64,000 bases of DNA, taken from positions 283,975 through 347,974 of the forward strand of contig NZ_SLVP01000003.1 in the NCBI RefSeq assembly GCF_004345425.1, in the 5' to 3' direction. Made by a program: the position numbers and the translations under genes. This DNA comes from Paenibacillus sp. BK033 (lineage in GTDB: Bacteria > Bacillota > Bacilli > Paenibacillales > Paenibacillaceae). Below the pieces are notes generated by a model. The model worked only from the letters and a program-made list of their open reading frames with translations. It had not been told where the DNA came from and searched no databases. Positions 15,977 through 24,903 of the stretch are shown in pieces (position 1 is the stretch's first letter; every line of letters begins with the position of its first letter).

Positions 15977-16957
15977 CTAGAATAGGGCGTTGTCGCTGTT
16001 GATGCGGCGAACGACCCAGTTGGATAGAAAGACGAGCGTGAAGCCTACAACGGATTGGAACAGCCCGGCGGCAGACGAGAGGCCGATGTCGCCGACGGTG
16101 AGAAACGTACGGTAGACGTAGGTGTCGATGACGTTAGTCACGGGGAACAAAGTGCCGGATTCCCGCGGAACCTGGAAGAACAGTCCGAAGTCGGCGTTGA
16201 ATATCCGGCCGATTTGCAGCAGGGTCATGATGGTGATAACCGGCATAATGAGAGGGATCGTGATACTCGTCATCTGCTGCCATTTGCTGGCTCCGTCGAT
16301 CGTCGCCGCCTCGTAATATTCGTCGTCGATGCCGATAATCGCCGCCATGTAAACGACCGTATAGTAGCCCATGCTCTTCCATGTATTGATGAGCGGCAGG
16401 ACGAACGGCCATACCTCCTTCGTGAAGTACCAGCGGACCGAGTCGAGACCGAGGGCGGGCAGAAGCGTGCCGTTCAGATAGCCGTGCTCATCGCTCATGA
16501 AGCCGTATACCAGGTAAGCGATGACCGTCATCGAGAGGAAGTACGGCAGGAACATGATCGTCTGATGCAGCTTGGACAGAAAACGGTTCTTCATCTCGTT
16601 CAACATAAGGGCGAAAGCCAGCGGGAAAATCAGATTAAGCACGATGAACGCTGAATTGTACAGCAGCGTGTTGCGGATGATGATGTACGAGTCGCTGGAT
16701 TGAAACAGAAATTTGAAGTTGGTAAGGCCCGCCCAGGGGCTGTTCAGAATACCGATATCGAACCGGACCGACTTGAATGCGATTACAATACCGAGCATAG
16801 GGATGTAATTGTTGAAAATGAGCAGCAGCACCCCGGGAAGCAGCATCAAATAGAACATCCAATAGTTTCGGATCAGGTAGGTGAGCGTCCTTTTCCGCGT
16901 TCCTTTCCGCGTCTTGGCTCCCGTCGCTTGCAGCGGGGCCGCTTCCGCATTGGCCAT
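15977..16957 (-). CDS. Carbohydrate ABC permease, LplB-type
   Basis: A 326-aa permease, first gene of the importer unit. EAA loop EAATIDGASKWQQMTSITIP near residue 205; NYIPMLGIVIAFK near residue 50 is typical of LplB. The ATG at 16957 has AAGGAGG 10 bases upstream; an extra 20 residues in the longer frame are not credible. It starts just after the terminator of the two-component genes, so the importer probably has its own promoter, controlled by that system (inference from order). Confidence 0.93.
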   Translation of the reverse strand: MANAEAAPLQATGAKTRKGTRKRTLTYLIRNYWMFYLMLLPGVLLLIFNNYIPMLGIVIAFKSVRFDIGILNSPWAGLTNFKFLFQSSDSYIIIRNTLLYNSAFIVLNLIFPLAFALMLNEMKNRFLSKLHQTIMFLPYFLSMTVIAYLVYGFMSDEHGYLNGTLLPALGLDSVRWYFTKEVWPFVLPLINTWKSMGYYTVVYMAAIIGIDDEYYEAATIDGASKWQQMTSITIPLIMPVITIMTLLQIGRIFNADFGLFFQVPRESGTLFPVTNVIDTYVYRTFLTVGDIGLSSAAGLFQSVVGFTLVFLSNWVVRRINSDNALF

Positions 16958-17000
16958 GTTAGGTCCTCCTTGTCTATCGACTATGGCTATAATCGTACAC

Positions 17001-17029
17001 AAAAAAAGACGCCGCACTCTAGCGGCGTC
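17001..17029 (-). terminator. Terminator after response regulator gene
   Basis: GACGCCGC, 6 bases, GCGGCGTC followed on the minus strand by seven T. It separates the two-component genes from the importer genes. Confidence 0.8.
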
Positions 17030-17058
17030 GTTACCACCTTATTGCTCCGGTGACATTT

Positions 17059-18663
17059 TTACCGAATATTCTGGTATTTCTTGCGGTAATCTTGCGGCGT
17101 CATTCCTGTCGATCGCTTGAACTGCTTGGAGAAGTGGGAGAAGCTCGCATATCCGACGGATATCGCGATATCGCTGATTTTATGGTTCGTCAGCTTGAGC
17201 TCGGATATGGATCTTAGCATGCGCCGATCAACCATGTAGTCGGTAAGCGACTTTCCCGTCTCTTTGCGGAACAGCCGCGACAGATAGGCGGGGTTCAAAT
17301 AGACATGCCTCGCGATCTCCTCCCGGTTCAGGTCGTGCTGCAGATTGTCTTCGATGTACGTCTGTACCTTGGCGATCGTATTCGACACGTCCTTTCCCTG
17401 TTTAACCAGGCAGTCCGATGCTTTGGCGGCAAACTGGATCGTCCATGTCTTCATGGCGCCGAGCGACTTCATCGCGTGCTCGCCGCTGTGCCATTCCTCG
17501 TCTGCATACACCGTTTCCACGGGTACGGAGCGCCGCTGCAGCACCTGGAAAACCGTGTGGACAAGCCCGAAATAGTAGCTGACCATATAGGCATGGCCGA
17601 CCTGGTCGAGCTGGAGACGGTCGAACAGATCCTCGATGTGGCGCTTCAGCTCGCATGTCTTGCCCTGCTCGATGAGGGCCGACCAGTCCTGCAAATTAGG
17701 CTGGGCGGTAATTGATTTCTTCTCCCGCTTAAAGTCTGATAGACGGAATACCCGGCCGGTCTGGCAGACATTGGAGCGCTCCAGCTCTCCGAGGCTTTGA
17801 GCCCCGAGGCGCAGCGAAGCGACGGGAGCTGCCTCGCCAATGTAGCAGGAGACGACGGCGTACAGGTATTCCGAGCATTTGCGGATATATTCCGTGCACC
17901 GCTCCTCAAGGGTACTCTCGTCTTCCTCCGAAGGCTCGTAGAGGAGGGCGAAGAGTATGCCGCCTGCGTCTTGAATAACATGGCCAGAGCGGTCTCTCAG
18001 CAAGATGTCCGCCGCCGCGTTCTTCAGCGCGTAGGTCATAATCTCTTCGTCGCGCGCGTTCCATTCCTGCGTCCACTGCTCCACGCTGATCAGGAGCGGC
18101 TGTACGCGCTTGCCGATATCAAGCGGAATGCCATACAGCTCGAATAGCGGCTCGAGCTTGTCCGCGGAGGCCGGGATGCGCAGTCCCAGCACGTCCTGCC
18201 ACAGGCGCTCGACGAGCAGCGGAAGCTGGCGGTTCCACTGGTCGAAATAGTAGGCGTACGTCTTGAGATACGCCTCTTCCTGCTGACGCAGGCGGACCGC
18301 TTCGATGGCTTTCTCCACGCAGCTCTTCAGCACGTCATGATCAACCGGCTTGAGCAGATAATCGAAGCTGCCGAGCTGGACGGCCTGCTGGGCGAAATTG
18401 AAGTTGGCGTGGCCGGTAAGGAAAATAGTCTCTGTTTGAGGCGAAGTCTCGTTAACCCAGGTGAGCAGATGGATGCCATTCTCCTGCGGGATGTCGATGT
18501 CGGAGATCAGGACGTGAATGGGGTACCCCCTGAACACCTGCCGCGCCTCCTCGGCATCGTAAGCGGTAAAAATATTCGCCAAGGGGAGGGACGACCAGTC
18601 GATCCCCTCGACAATACCTCGGATGGCTATATCCTCGTCGTCCACTACAAGCAGATTGTACAT
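17059..18663 (-). CDS. Response regulator with AraC output domain (YesN-like)
   Basis: A 534-aa regulator. Receiver domain at residues 1-125: acidic pair D8/D9, phospho-acceptor D55 in ISDIDIPQENG, Thr/Lys in LTGHANF and YLLKPVD. A long middle region of about 280 residues has no clear motif. The C-terminal AraC domain (about 430-530) shows NREEIARHVYLNPAYLSRLFRK and ISDIAISVGYASFSHFSKQFKR. I start at 18663, where AGGAG lies 7 bases upstream; an ATG at 18669 is only 1 base from it. Follows the kinase gene directly. Confidence 0.92.
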   Translation of the reverse strand: MYNLLVVDDEDIAIRGIVEGIDWSSLPLANIFTAYDAEEARQVFRGYPIHVLISDIDIPQENGIHLLTWVNETSPQTETIFLTGHANFNFAQQAVQLGSFDYLLKPVDHDVLKSCVEKAIEAVRLRQQEEAYLKTYAYYFDQWNRQLPLLVERLWQDVLGLRIPASADKLEPLFELYGIPLDIGKRVQPLLISVEQWTQEWNARDEEIMTYALKNAAADILLRDRSGHVIQDAGGILFALLYEPSEEDESTLEERCTEYIRKCSEYLYAVVSCYIGEAAPVASLRLGAQSLGELERSNVCQTGRVFRLSDFKREKKSITAQPNLQDWSALIEQGKTCELKRHIEDLFDRLQLDQVGHAYMVSYYFGLVHTVFQVLQRRSVPVETVYADEEWHSGEHAMKSLGAMKTWTIQFAAKASDCLVKQGKDVSNTIAKVQTYIEDNLQHDLNREEIARHVYLNPAYLSRLFRKETGKSLTDYMVDRRMLRSISELKLTNHKISDIAISVGYASFSHFSKQFKRSTGMTPQDYRKKYQNIR

Positions 18664-18665
18664 CG

Positions 18666-20426
18666 TCATTCTCCTTTCGGTTCCGGAAGCTCGGGCGGCT
18701 CTGTCGAAACCGGCAGTCTGATCGTGACGGCCGCTCCGCCTTCGTCTGTATTTCGGAAATCGATACGCGCGGCACCGTCGTACCGCAGCTTGAGCCGTTG
18801 GATGACGTTGGCAATGCCGAGCCGACTCGAATCCGCGGAAGGGAGTCCTTGTCCCTCGTTTAGCCGCTGCAGCACCTCCTCGGGAAAACCGTCACCGTTG
18901 TCCTCCACGGTAATCTGCATAAAAGGCCCGTCCTCCTTCTCGAGCAGCTCGCCGCGGACCCTGATCTCAAAAGGCTTGCGTTGATTGACGAAGCCGTGGA
19001 TGATCGCATTTTCCACGAACGGTTGGATCGACAGGGCAGGCATCGGACTGCCCTTCATGTTGTCAGGAATGTCATAGACGCAGCCAAGCTTGCGCGGGAA
19101 ACGGAACTTCTGAATCTCAAGATAGTTCGCGATATGCTTCAGCTCCTCCTCAAGAGTAATCAGCTCCCGGTTGGTCCGCATGATGAAGCGGAAATAATCG
19201 CCTAGATGGAGCGCCATCTTTTTCACCGAATCGGTATCCTTGAGTGCCGCGAAATTATAAATGATGTTCAGGCTGTTCATATAAAAATGCGGGTTGATCT
19301 GCGCCTGCAGCTGCTTCAGCTCGATCTTCTGGGCCCTTAGCTGCTCCTCGTACATCCCGATTCGCAGGCTCTTGATCTGCTCCGCCATATTATTGAAGGT
19401 GTTCGCGAGAAAGACGAATTCCAGCGTGTTGTTCGTCCGAAGCCGAACGTCGAGCATGCCGAGCGAAATTTTCTTCATGCCGCCGATCAGCTGCTGCAGG
19501 GGTTTGAACAGCGTGCGCCGGATGAAGAAGAGGTAGAGAGAGAAGATGAAGATGACGCCAACCGCCATCGCATACGTCAGCAATTGGAAATAGGGAAGAC
19601 CTTGCAAAATATAACTCTCGGGAATAAGGATGCTGGTCGTCATGTCGGCCACCTCGCTGGGCCGGTTCATCATCAGGTACCGCTTGCCGGTCTCCTGGTC
19701 CTTCACGAACCGGTACGGCGCGTTCTCGCGAATCAGGTCTGTCCGATTCAATTGTACATGGCTGTCCGCTCCCTGCCCACCCAGACGGGTGCCGTCCGAG
19801 CGGTAGATGGCGGCTTCTCCGATATCGCCGTGCGACCATTGGATCGACAGCTGGTTGGCGATCTCCGACATGCGGATAATCGCGCCGACGTACAGTCCGG
19901 TATCAGGGACCTCGCTTACCTGCACGAGAAAATTGCCGCCCTCGATTCTCGGGTCGTACCACAGCAGCCAGCGGCCCGGCGTACTCTCGTCCACGATACG
20001 CCGGACGTTATCATTTAAGACGTTCTGGAGGATGCCGTACTGGTTCTGGGAGCTGGTGCTCAGGATGAGTTCGTTGGAGTTAAAGAGAAAAATGGTGTCA
20101 ATCACATTGTATAAGCCGATGTCGCGGTTGATTTTAAGCTGGATGCGAACCTTGGTCAGAACGTAGTTGTCGCTGCCCGGAGGGAAGGAATTGAGCACGC
20201 CTACGTCGGTATCGTAGACGCCAAGCTTGTTTAAATAGTTCGTAATGTCGTTCAGCGTCCGGTCCGTATGGTCGGCGAAGATATCCAGCGTGTTCCGGTA
20301 GGTCTCGGTAACCTTGTCGCGGACGACGTTTTTCGCGTATAGATTATTGCCGACGAAGAACAGCACGCCGGGGATCATAACGACGAAAAAGCTGATGATC
20401 AGCTGGGTCTTAATCGATAGCTTCAG
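18666..20426 (-). CDS. Sensor histidine kinase (YesM-like), probable CTG start
   Basis: A 586-aa kinase: first membrane helix at about residues 8-28, extracellular sensor to about 290, second helix to 312, HAMP domain, then the His_kinase motif QINPHFYMNSLNIIYNF near 380 (phospho-accepting His) and an ATPase domain with VEDNGDGFPEEV and LGIANVIQRL. The first ATG (20378) would remove half of the first membrane helix and has no ribosome binding site. A CTG at 20426 is preceded by AGGAGGAG with a 7-base spacer and restores LKLSIKTQLIISFFVVMIPG, so I use it. Partner of the response regulator that follows. Confidence 0.88.
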   Translation of the reverse strand: MKLSIKTQLIISFFVVMIPGVLFFVGNNLYAKNVVRDKVTETYRNTLDIFADHTDRTLNDITNYLNKLGVYDTDVGVLNSFPPGSDNYVLTKVRIQLKINRDIGLYNVIDTIFLFNSNELILSTSSQNQYGILQNVLNDNVRRIVDESTPGRWLLWYDPRIEGGNFLVQVSEVPDTGLYVGAIIRMSEIANQLSIQWSHGDIGEAAIYRSDGTRLGGQGADSHVQLNRTDLIRENAPYRFVKDQETGKRYLMMNRPSEVADMTTSILIPESYILQGLPYFQLLTYAMAVGVIFIFSLYLFFIRRTLFKPLQQLIGGMKKISLGMLDVRLRTNNTLEFVFLANTFNNMAEQIKSLRIGMYEEQLRAQKIELKQLQAQINPHFYMNSLNIIYNFAALKDTDSVKKMALHLGDYFRFIMRTNRELITLEEELKHIANYLEIQKFRFPRKLGCVYDIPDNMKGSPMPALSIQPFVENAIIHGFVNQRKPFEIRVRGELLEKEDGPFMQITVEDNGDGFPEEVLQRLNEGQGLPSADSSRLGIANVIQRLKLRYDGAARIDFRNTDEGGAAVTIRLPVSTEPPELPEPKGE

Positions 20427-20546
20427 TAAGCCTCTCCTCCTGCCCGGAAAGATATGTTCAGTCTATCAAGCGAAAGCGTTTTCAGCAAGGTGGCATTAGG
20501 CCTGTACCTACTCGCCCTTAGACCCTCCTTAACATCCTTATAAAAA

Positions 20547-20581
20547 AGACAGCCAAGCACCCCAAAGGTGCATGGCTGTCT
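20547..20581 (-). terminator. Terminator after GxGYxYP gene
   Basis: AGACAGCCA/TGGCTGTCT stem with inner GCACC/GGTGC pairing, followed on the minus strand by six T. Confidence 0.85.
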
Positions 20582-20593
20582 CTATGGATTTTT

Positions 20594-22603
20594 TCAAGGC
20601 GTCACCGGAAGACCCTTGCTCTCCCTCATCAGCTCGAAGTACACATCCGGGCGGACGAATACAACGTCAGGGTTATCCTTGTATAGATTCATTGCATTCA
20701 CGAAGTTCTGATAGCTCACCTGCCAAGGATTGGCCTGAATGGAGACAAAAGAAGGCGACTTGCCGTCCCATTTCTTGAGACCGTCGGCAATGCCGTTAGT
20801 TAAGTCGCTCTCGGCGCTGCCGTAGGCGACGTTTAACTCCTGCCCCGGCAGCGAGTTACCGTAGACTCCGATGGTACCAGTGCCGAATTGCGAAGTGAAA
20901 CCGAGCAGCGACGGGGCATGCTTGGCGAGTTTTTCCCCAACCTCCGGCTTAATCTCGCCCTTTACGTAGTTCCACACCGTCAGAACGTTTAGTCCCGCCT
21001 GCTTCATGTAATCGTTCGTACGTTCGATAAAGCGGTCGAGTCCGTCTTCCTTCTCCCAGAAGTTCGGGTACGTGTAACCCACGCCGGACGGGCCGGAAAC
21101 AAAAGCATCGTTAGGCGTAGCGTTTTTGTACAAATAATCGAGCAGGCCCGGCATCGTATCGACCATCAGCGGCGAGATCGTCCATCCTAGCGGCACTTCC
21201 CCGCGGTTTGGCGTATTCCACACGTTCCAGAAGGCATGCTCCATGTACTGCAGGTTGTCCCCGTCACTCAAAATAAACGAGACATACACTTTGTTCTCGA
21301 GCTTCGGCTTCTCCGGCGCCTTCGGCATCGCAATCTTCCGCGAGGTACCGCTAAGCACGCTAAGGTTCGAGGAGAAGTCACTGGCCACCGTCGCAAGTCC
21401 GTAATCCGACGTCTTCTTGACGCCCATCCCTTCATCCGGCCACCAGCCGAGATAGAGCCCCGTCCCGTAAGGCATATCCTGCAGAAACTTATCCAGCAGC
21501 GATGACTCGCCCTCATCCGCCGGGTTCAGCCACACCACCGCGGCATCCATTCCCATTGCATAATCGCGAAGATAGGATTGGATCCCTGGATCCAGACCCA
21601 CAATCGCTTTATGCGTGGTCTGCTTCCAATAGCGGTCGTACAAATAACCGTAGACCTCCAGCTTGGAGCCGAATTTGCCGCGCAGGTCCTCTAGGATCGG
21701 CAGATTATACGGTTCGCTTGTCAGCTTATCCACGAGGGATGGCGGAGCAACAATGGCGTTTTTTAACCCTGCAATCGTGGTTGCCAGATTGATCGTATCC
21801 GGCTGCTGGTCATCGTAGACGATGAGCCCCTTCAGTTCGGACCGGTATTTGTTCAGCAGCTCCCAGTTATCCTTCACCTCGGCATATTTCAGCCCCAAGT
21901 CATCCAGCAGGGCGGTACCGGTAGAGCCCCGGACATTGTCCGTATACGAATAGATGCGAGGCTTCGTCTGATTCACGATGCCTTTCAAAGAGGTGAACAA
22001 TAAATTCTCGTCTTTGCGGAGAGGCCAGAATACGCCAACATCAAACAGCTTCAGCGTGGATTTGCCGGTCCATAACACCTTGAATTCCAGCTCATGCCCT
22101 TCTCCCGGCGCGTTAAAAGAAAGCTCAAAGCTTTGCGACGCGTTCGGCAGCCGGAAATCCCAGTTGCGGACTTCCATCGAAGTGAGAACGGCATCCGCCG
22201 TCTGGTCCCGAACCTCAAGCGTAGCGACAACGCCGTCCTCATCGGCAAAATTGTCGACCTGCATATTAAACGCAGCTTTTATTTCTCCCGCCGGTATTTC
22301 CTTGCGTCCCGTCACGTCCAACATCGCCTTGTCCGCAGCGTCACTTCCCGCTTCCGCCACCCAGCCGTCTCCATCCGCTTTGCCGATCTCATGCCCAAAC
22401 TCTTCGTTCTCCGCCTGATAGTAATAGCTGTCCGTCGTATAAATGAGATCCAGTGTTTTGGCCGGGGTCTGGAACGTCGGCAAAGCCTGCTTGCTTGGCC
22501 AACTGACCCCTTCCTTCTTCTCCGGCCATGCCAGATACGAGGCTACGGCAGCGACGAGGATAACGGCCAGGGAAATGCTAATGATTTTACCTTTGCCCTT
22601 CAC
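20594..22603 (-). CDS. GxGYxYP-domain putative glycoside hydrolase
   Basis: A 669-aa protein with an N-terminal membrane anchor or uncleaved signal (residues 7-26). The family-defining motif is present as SGPSGVGYTYPNFW near residue 498, preceded by VYVSFILSDGDNLQYMEH near 432. Residues 45-200 form a beta-rich region that looks like a carbohydrate-binding or N-terminal accessory domain. GxGYxYP proteins are putative glycosidases found in polysaccharide loci; the reaction is not established. GTG start with GGGAGG 9 bases upstream. Last gene of the run mannosidase, 726-aa protein, GxGYxYP. Confidence 0.88.
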   Translation of the reverse strand: MKGKGKIISISLAVILVAAVASYLAWPEKKEGVSWPSKQALPTFQTPAKTLDLIYTTDSYYYQAENEEFGHEIGKADGDGWVAEAGSDAADKAMLDVTGRKEIPAGEIKAAFNMQVDNFADEDGVVATLEVRDQTADAVLTSMEVRNWDFRLPNASQSFELSFNAPGEGHELEFKVLWTGKSTLKLFDVGVFWPLRKDENLLFTSLKGIVNQTKPRIYSYTDNVRGSTGTALLDDLGLKYAEVKDNWELLNKYRSELKGLIVYDDQQPDTINLATTIAGLKNAIVAPPSLVDKLTSEPYNLPILEDLRGKFGSKLEVYGYLYDRYWKQTTHKAIVGLDPGIQSYLRDYAMGMDAAVVWLNPADEGESSLLDKFLQDMPYGTGLYLGWWPDEGMGVKKTSDYGLATVASDFSSNLSVLSGTSRKIAMPKAPEKPKLENKVYVSFILSDGDNLQYMEHAFWNVWNTPNRGEVPLGWTISPLMVDTMPGLLDYLYKNATPNDAFVSGPSGVGYTYPNFWEKEDGLDRFIERTNDYMKQAGLNVLTVWNYVKGEIKPEVGEKLAKHAPSLLGFTSQFGTGTIGVYGNSLPGQELNVAYGSAESDLTNGIADGLKKWDGKSPSFVSIQANPWQVSYQNFVNAMNLYKDNPDVVFVRPDVYFELMRESKGLPVTP

Positions 22604-22633
22604 TCGATCTTCCTCCCTCTTATAAATAGCCCG

Positions 22634-24814
22634 TTACCAAATCACCTTCACCGACACGCCGGCCGGGTCATTCTCGTAACGGAAAAGCACCGTCGAGCTG
22701 CCTTCATCCCACTTGAACTCCAGCGGCATCCGGATTGATGTACCTGCCGCGCTGAACGCTACGGTCTTCGGCTTGCGCGGGCATTGAAATCTGGCGGACG
22801 CTTGAATGCCTTCAGGACCGTAAGCCGTAAAGCCAAAGCCGTCATCGTTTTCTTCCACACGGTCGATACGGGAAGCGGCCGCGATCAGCTGTACGCCGTC
22901 CCCCGCTTTGCTTATGTCATAGAGCAGCGCTTGCTCGCCTGCCTTAACCGTGACCTCATCGACTACGGGAAGATTAGCATCCAGCAGATCGACCAGCTTG
23001 CCGTTGATTCGGTAAGGCTCGTCGCTCACGGACTCATCCAGCACGGCCGCAATAAGGTAAGGGCCTCTGCGCAGCGCCATGCCGTTCTTTTTCTCCCAGC
23101 GGATAGAGTCCTCAGCTTTTGTAATCGCGGAGGCCACTGTCTGTCTCAGCTGCTCGCCCGCTTCCGGAAGGGTCGCGCATTGCGACGGATGAAGAGCCAA
23201 GTAAGCCAGGCAGCCTTTGCCCACCGCATATTCTCCCGGCGCCAGAGAGGTCGCAAGGCCAAGGCTTGCAAATAGATGCTCCATCGGATTAGCGAATTTC
23301 TTGCTGCCCTGATTCCACCATTCGCGGACGGCGTGGAAGTCGTCGCTGCCGTCGCCGACATAGATCAACGTGCCGCCTTCCTTCACCCATTCCGCCAGCG
23401 CATTGTGCAGACCGGACGATTCCGGCTTCATATATTCATAGCTGAGCACCAGGACGCGGTAATCGTCCAGGTAGCCCGGGAATCTTCCGGCATTGTCGAG
23501 CTGAACCGGCCGGACGGCTGCGCCATGCTTGAGGAGCGGTAGCGCAAGGCCGTAAAACGGCGACCAGTCCAGCAGCTCCATAAACGCGCTGCCAAGCGCC
23601 GACGCAACCTCCGTGCCATCGTATTTGAAGGAAGTAGCTTCCTCGCTCCAATCCGGGTGATTACGCTGATACATCGCCGAATCGGCGAGCAGCAGACCTA
23701 CCTGCAGGCTGTCCGTCAGCCATTCCGCATCCAGCCCATCCATGGTGCCAAGCACGTTTAACACCGTTTGCAGCTCCGTTGCGTAAGCGGCCGGAATTCT
23801 CTCCTTGCCGTTCCCGCCTTCTCTTGGGTATTGCCCCAGATAGATCCTTCTCGGCCAAGGGCATACCTCGTATCGGCTCACATGCGGATGCAGCAGGGAT
23901 GCGACCAGCGTGCGGATATAATTGCTGCGGTAGTCCTTCCACGTATGCTTCGGATCGTCGGCAATCGGGTCATGCAGGAACCACATTCTGCGGTCGGTGC
24001 CGCGGACAAGCTCCTGCATAATGCCGTATTCCAGGTAGGCCGTCTCAAACGTACGCTCCTTGCGGACACCGTTGTAGACGTTTGGCGTTTGCGCCGTTCC
24101 CGTCCATACCTGCGCGATATAGCCGTCCACTCCCGGCAGCTCAAGCAGCTTGGATTCCGGGCTGACGATCCGCCATTGCGTATAGTTGATAAGGCTATGC
24201 GTCGGCACGTAAAAGCGAATCCGGCGGCCGTACTTCTGCATCGCATATTCCTTGAGGGTGCTGCAAATCCGGTCAAGCGTGCGGGTATACAGATAAGCCT
24301 TCAGCTTCGAAGCGCGGTACTGCGCGTCTACCGAAGCATGCGGAGCCTGCCAGGGCTCTCGGTAATAGATCTCCCATTCGCGCTTGAACGCATCCGAATA
24401 ACCGCCCTCCACCCAGAACTCCGGCTCCTCCAGGTGAATCGCCTCTACGCCGGCGTCTACGGCGATTCGGATCCGTTCGGTCAGAAAATCGGCGTAAGCG
24501 ATCGTAGGAACCATATAAGGGATATCCACGGAGGTGCCGTGAATGATATTTTCGTATTTTCGGTTTTTCTGCGCTTCGTCCCAATGCGGCCGGCCGTCGA
24601 CCTTGCCGTTCAGATAGTCCTGATAACCGCCCCAGGATACGCCCGTCATGAGATGAACCACATAGCCTTTTTCCTTCCATGTCCGGATCCGTTCCTGAAA
24701 ATCCCCGTGAATGCCATAGACCATTACAAAGTCTGTCTGCAAATCATAGGACGGATGATAGGGTCCACCCTCCTGAAAGCCTGTTAACTCTTCCTGCCGA
24801 TTCTTTCTGATCAT
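22634..24814 (-). CDS. Unrecognised 726-aa putative glycosidase
   Basis: I cannot name the family. The first 400 residues look like a TIM barrel: FVMVYGIHGD, YVVHLMTGVSWGGYQDYL, AIHLEEPEFW near residue 124 (Glu-Glu in a strand end, a good catalytic candidate), IRFYVPTHSL near 199 and MWFLHDPIADD near 272. Residues 455-560 resemble the glutamine-amidotransferase-like domain that follows the barrel in some beta-galactosidases (YRVLVLSYEYM, EWVKEGGTLIYVGDG). The C-terminal part is beta-rich. No signal peptide, so cytoplasmic. It sits between the GH38 gene and the GxGYxYP gene with short gaps, so it probably acts on the same imported glycan. Confidence 0.65.
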   Translation of the reverse strand: MIRKNRQEELTGFQEGGPYHPSYDLQTDFVMVYGIHGDFQERIRTWKEKGYVVHLMTGVSWGGYQDYLNGKVDGRPHWDEAQKNRKYENIIHGTSVDIPYMVPTIAYADFLTERIRIAVDAGVEAIHLEEPEFWVEGGYSDAFKREWEIYYREPWQAPHASVDAQYRASKLKAYLYTRTLDRICSTLKEYAMQKYGRRIRFYVPTHSLINYTQWRIVSPESKLLELPGVDGYIAQVWTGTAQTPNVYNGVRKERTFETAYLEYGIMQELVRGTDRRMWFLHDPIADDPKHTWKDYRSNYIRTLVASLLHPHVSRYEVCPWPRRIYLGQYPREGGNGKERIPAAYATELQTVLNVLGTMDGLDAEWLTDSLQVGLLLADSAMYQRNHPDWSEEATSFKYDGTEVASALGSAFMELLDWSPFYGLALPLLKHGAAVRPVQLDNAGRFPGYLDDYRVLVLSYEYMKPESSGLHNALAEWVKEGGTLIYVGDGSDDFHAVREWWNQGSKKFANPMEHLFASLGLATSLAPGEYAVGKGCLAYLALHPSQCATLPEAGEQLRQTVASAITKAEDSIRWEKKNGMALRRGPYLIAAVLDESVSDEPYRINGKLVDLLDANLPVVDEVTVKAGEQALLYDISKAGDGVQLIAAASRIDRVEENDDGFGFTAYGPEGIQASARFQCPRKPKTVAFSAAGTSIRMPLEFKWDEGSSTVLFRYENDPAGVSVKVIW

Positions 24815-24861
24815 GACTGCGACATCCTCCTCTATCCATCAGCTAATGGCATAAAATAAAA

Positions 24862-24893
24862 CAGGAGGGGCTTTACGCCTTCCCCCCTGATCA
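24862..24893 (-). terminator. Possible terminator between GH38 gene and 726-aa gene
   Basis: On the minus strand CAGGGGGG pairs with CCCCTCCTG (with wobble and a bulge) and is followed by TTTTATTTT. It may reduce read-through into the next two genes. Confidence 0.5.
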
Positions 24894-24903
24894 CCTATTC
24901 CTA

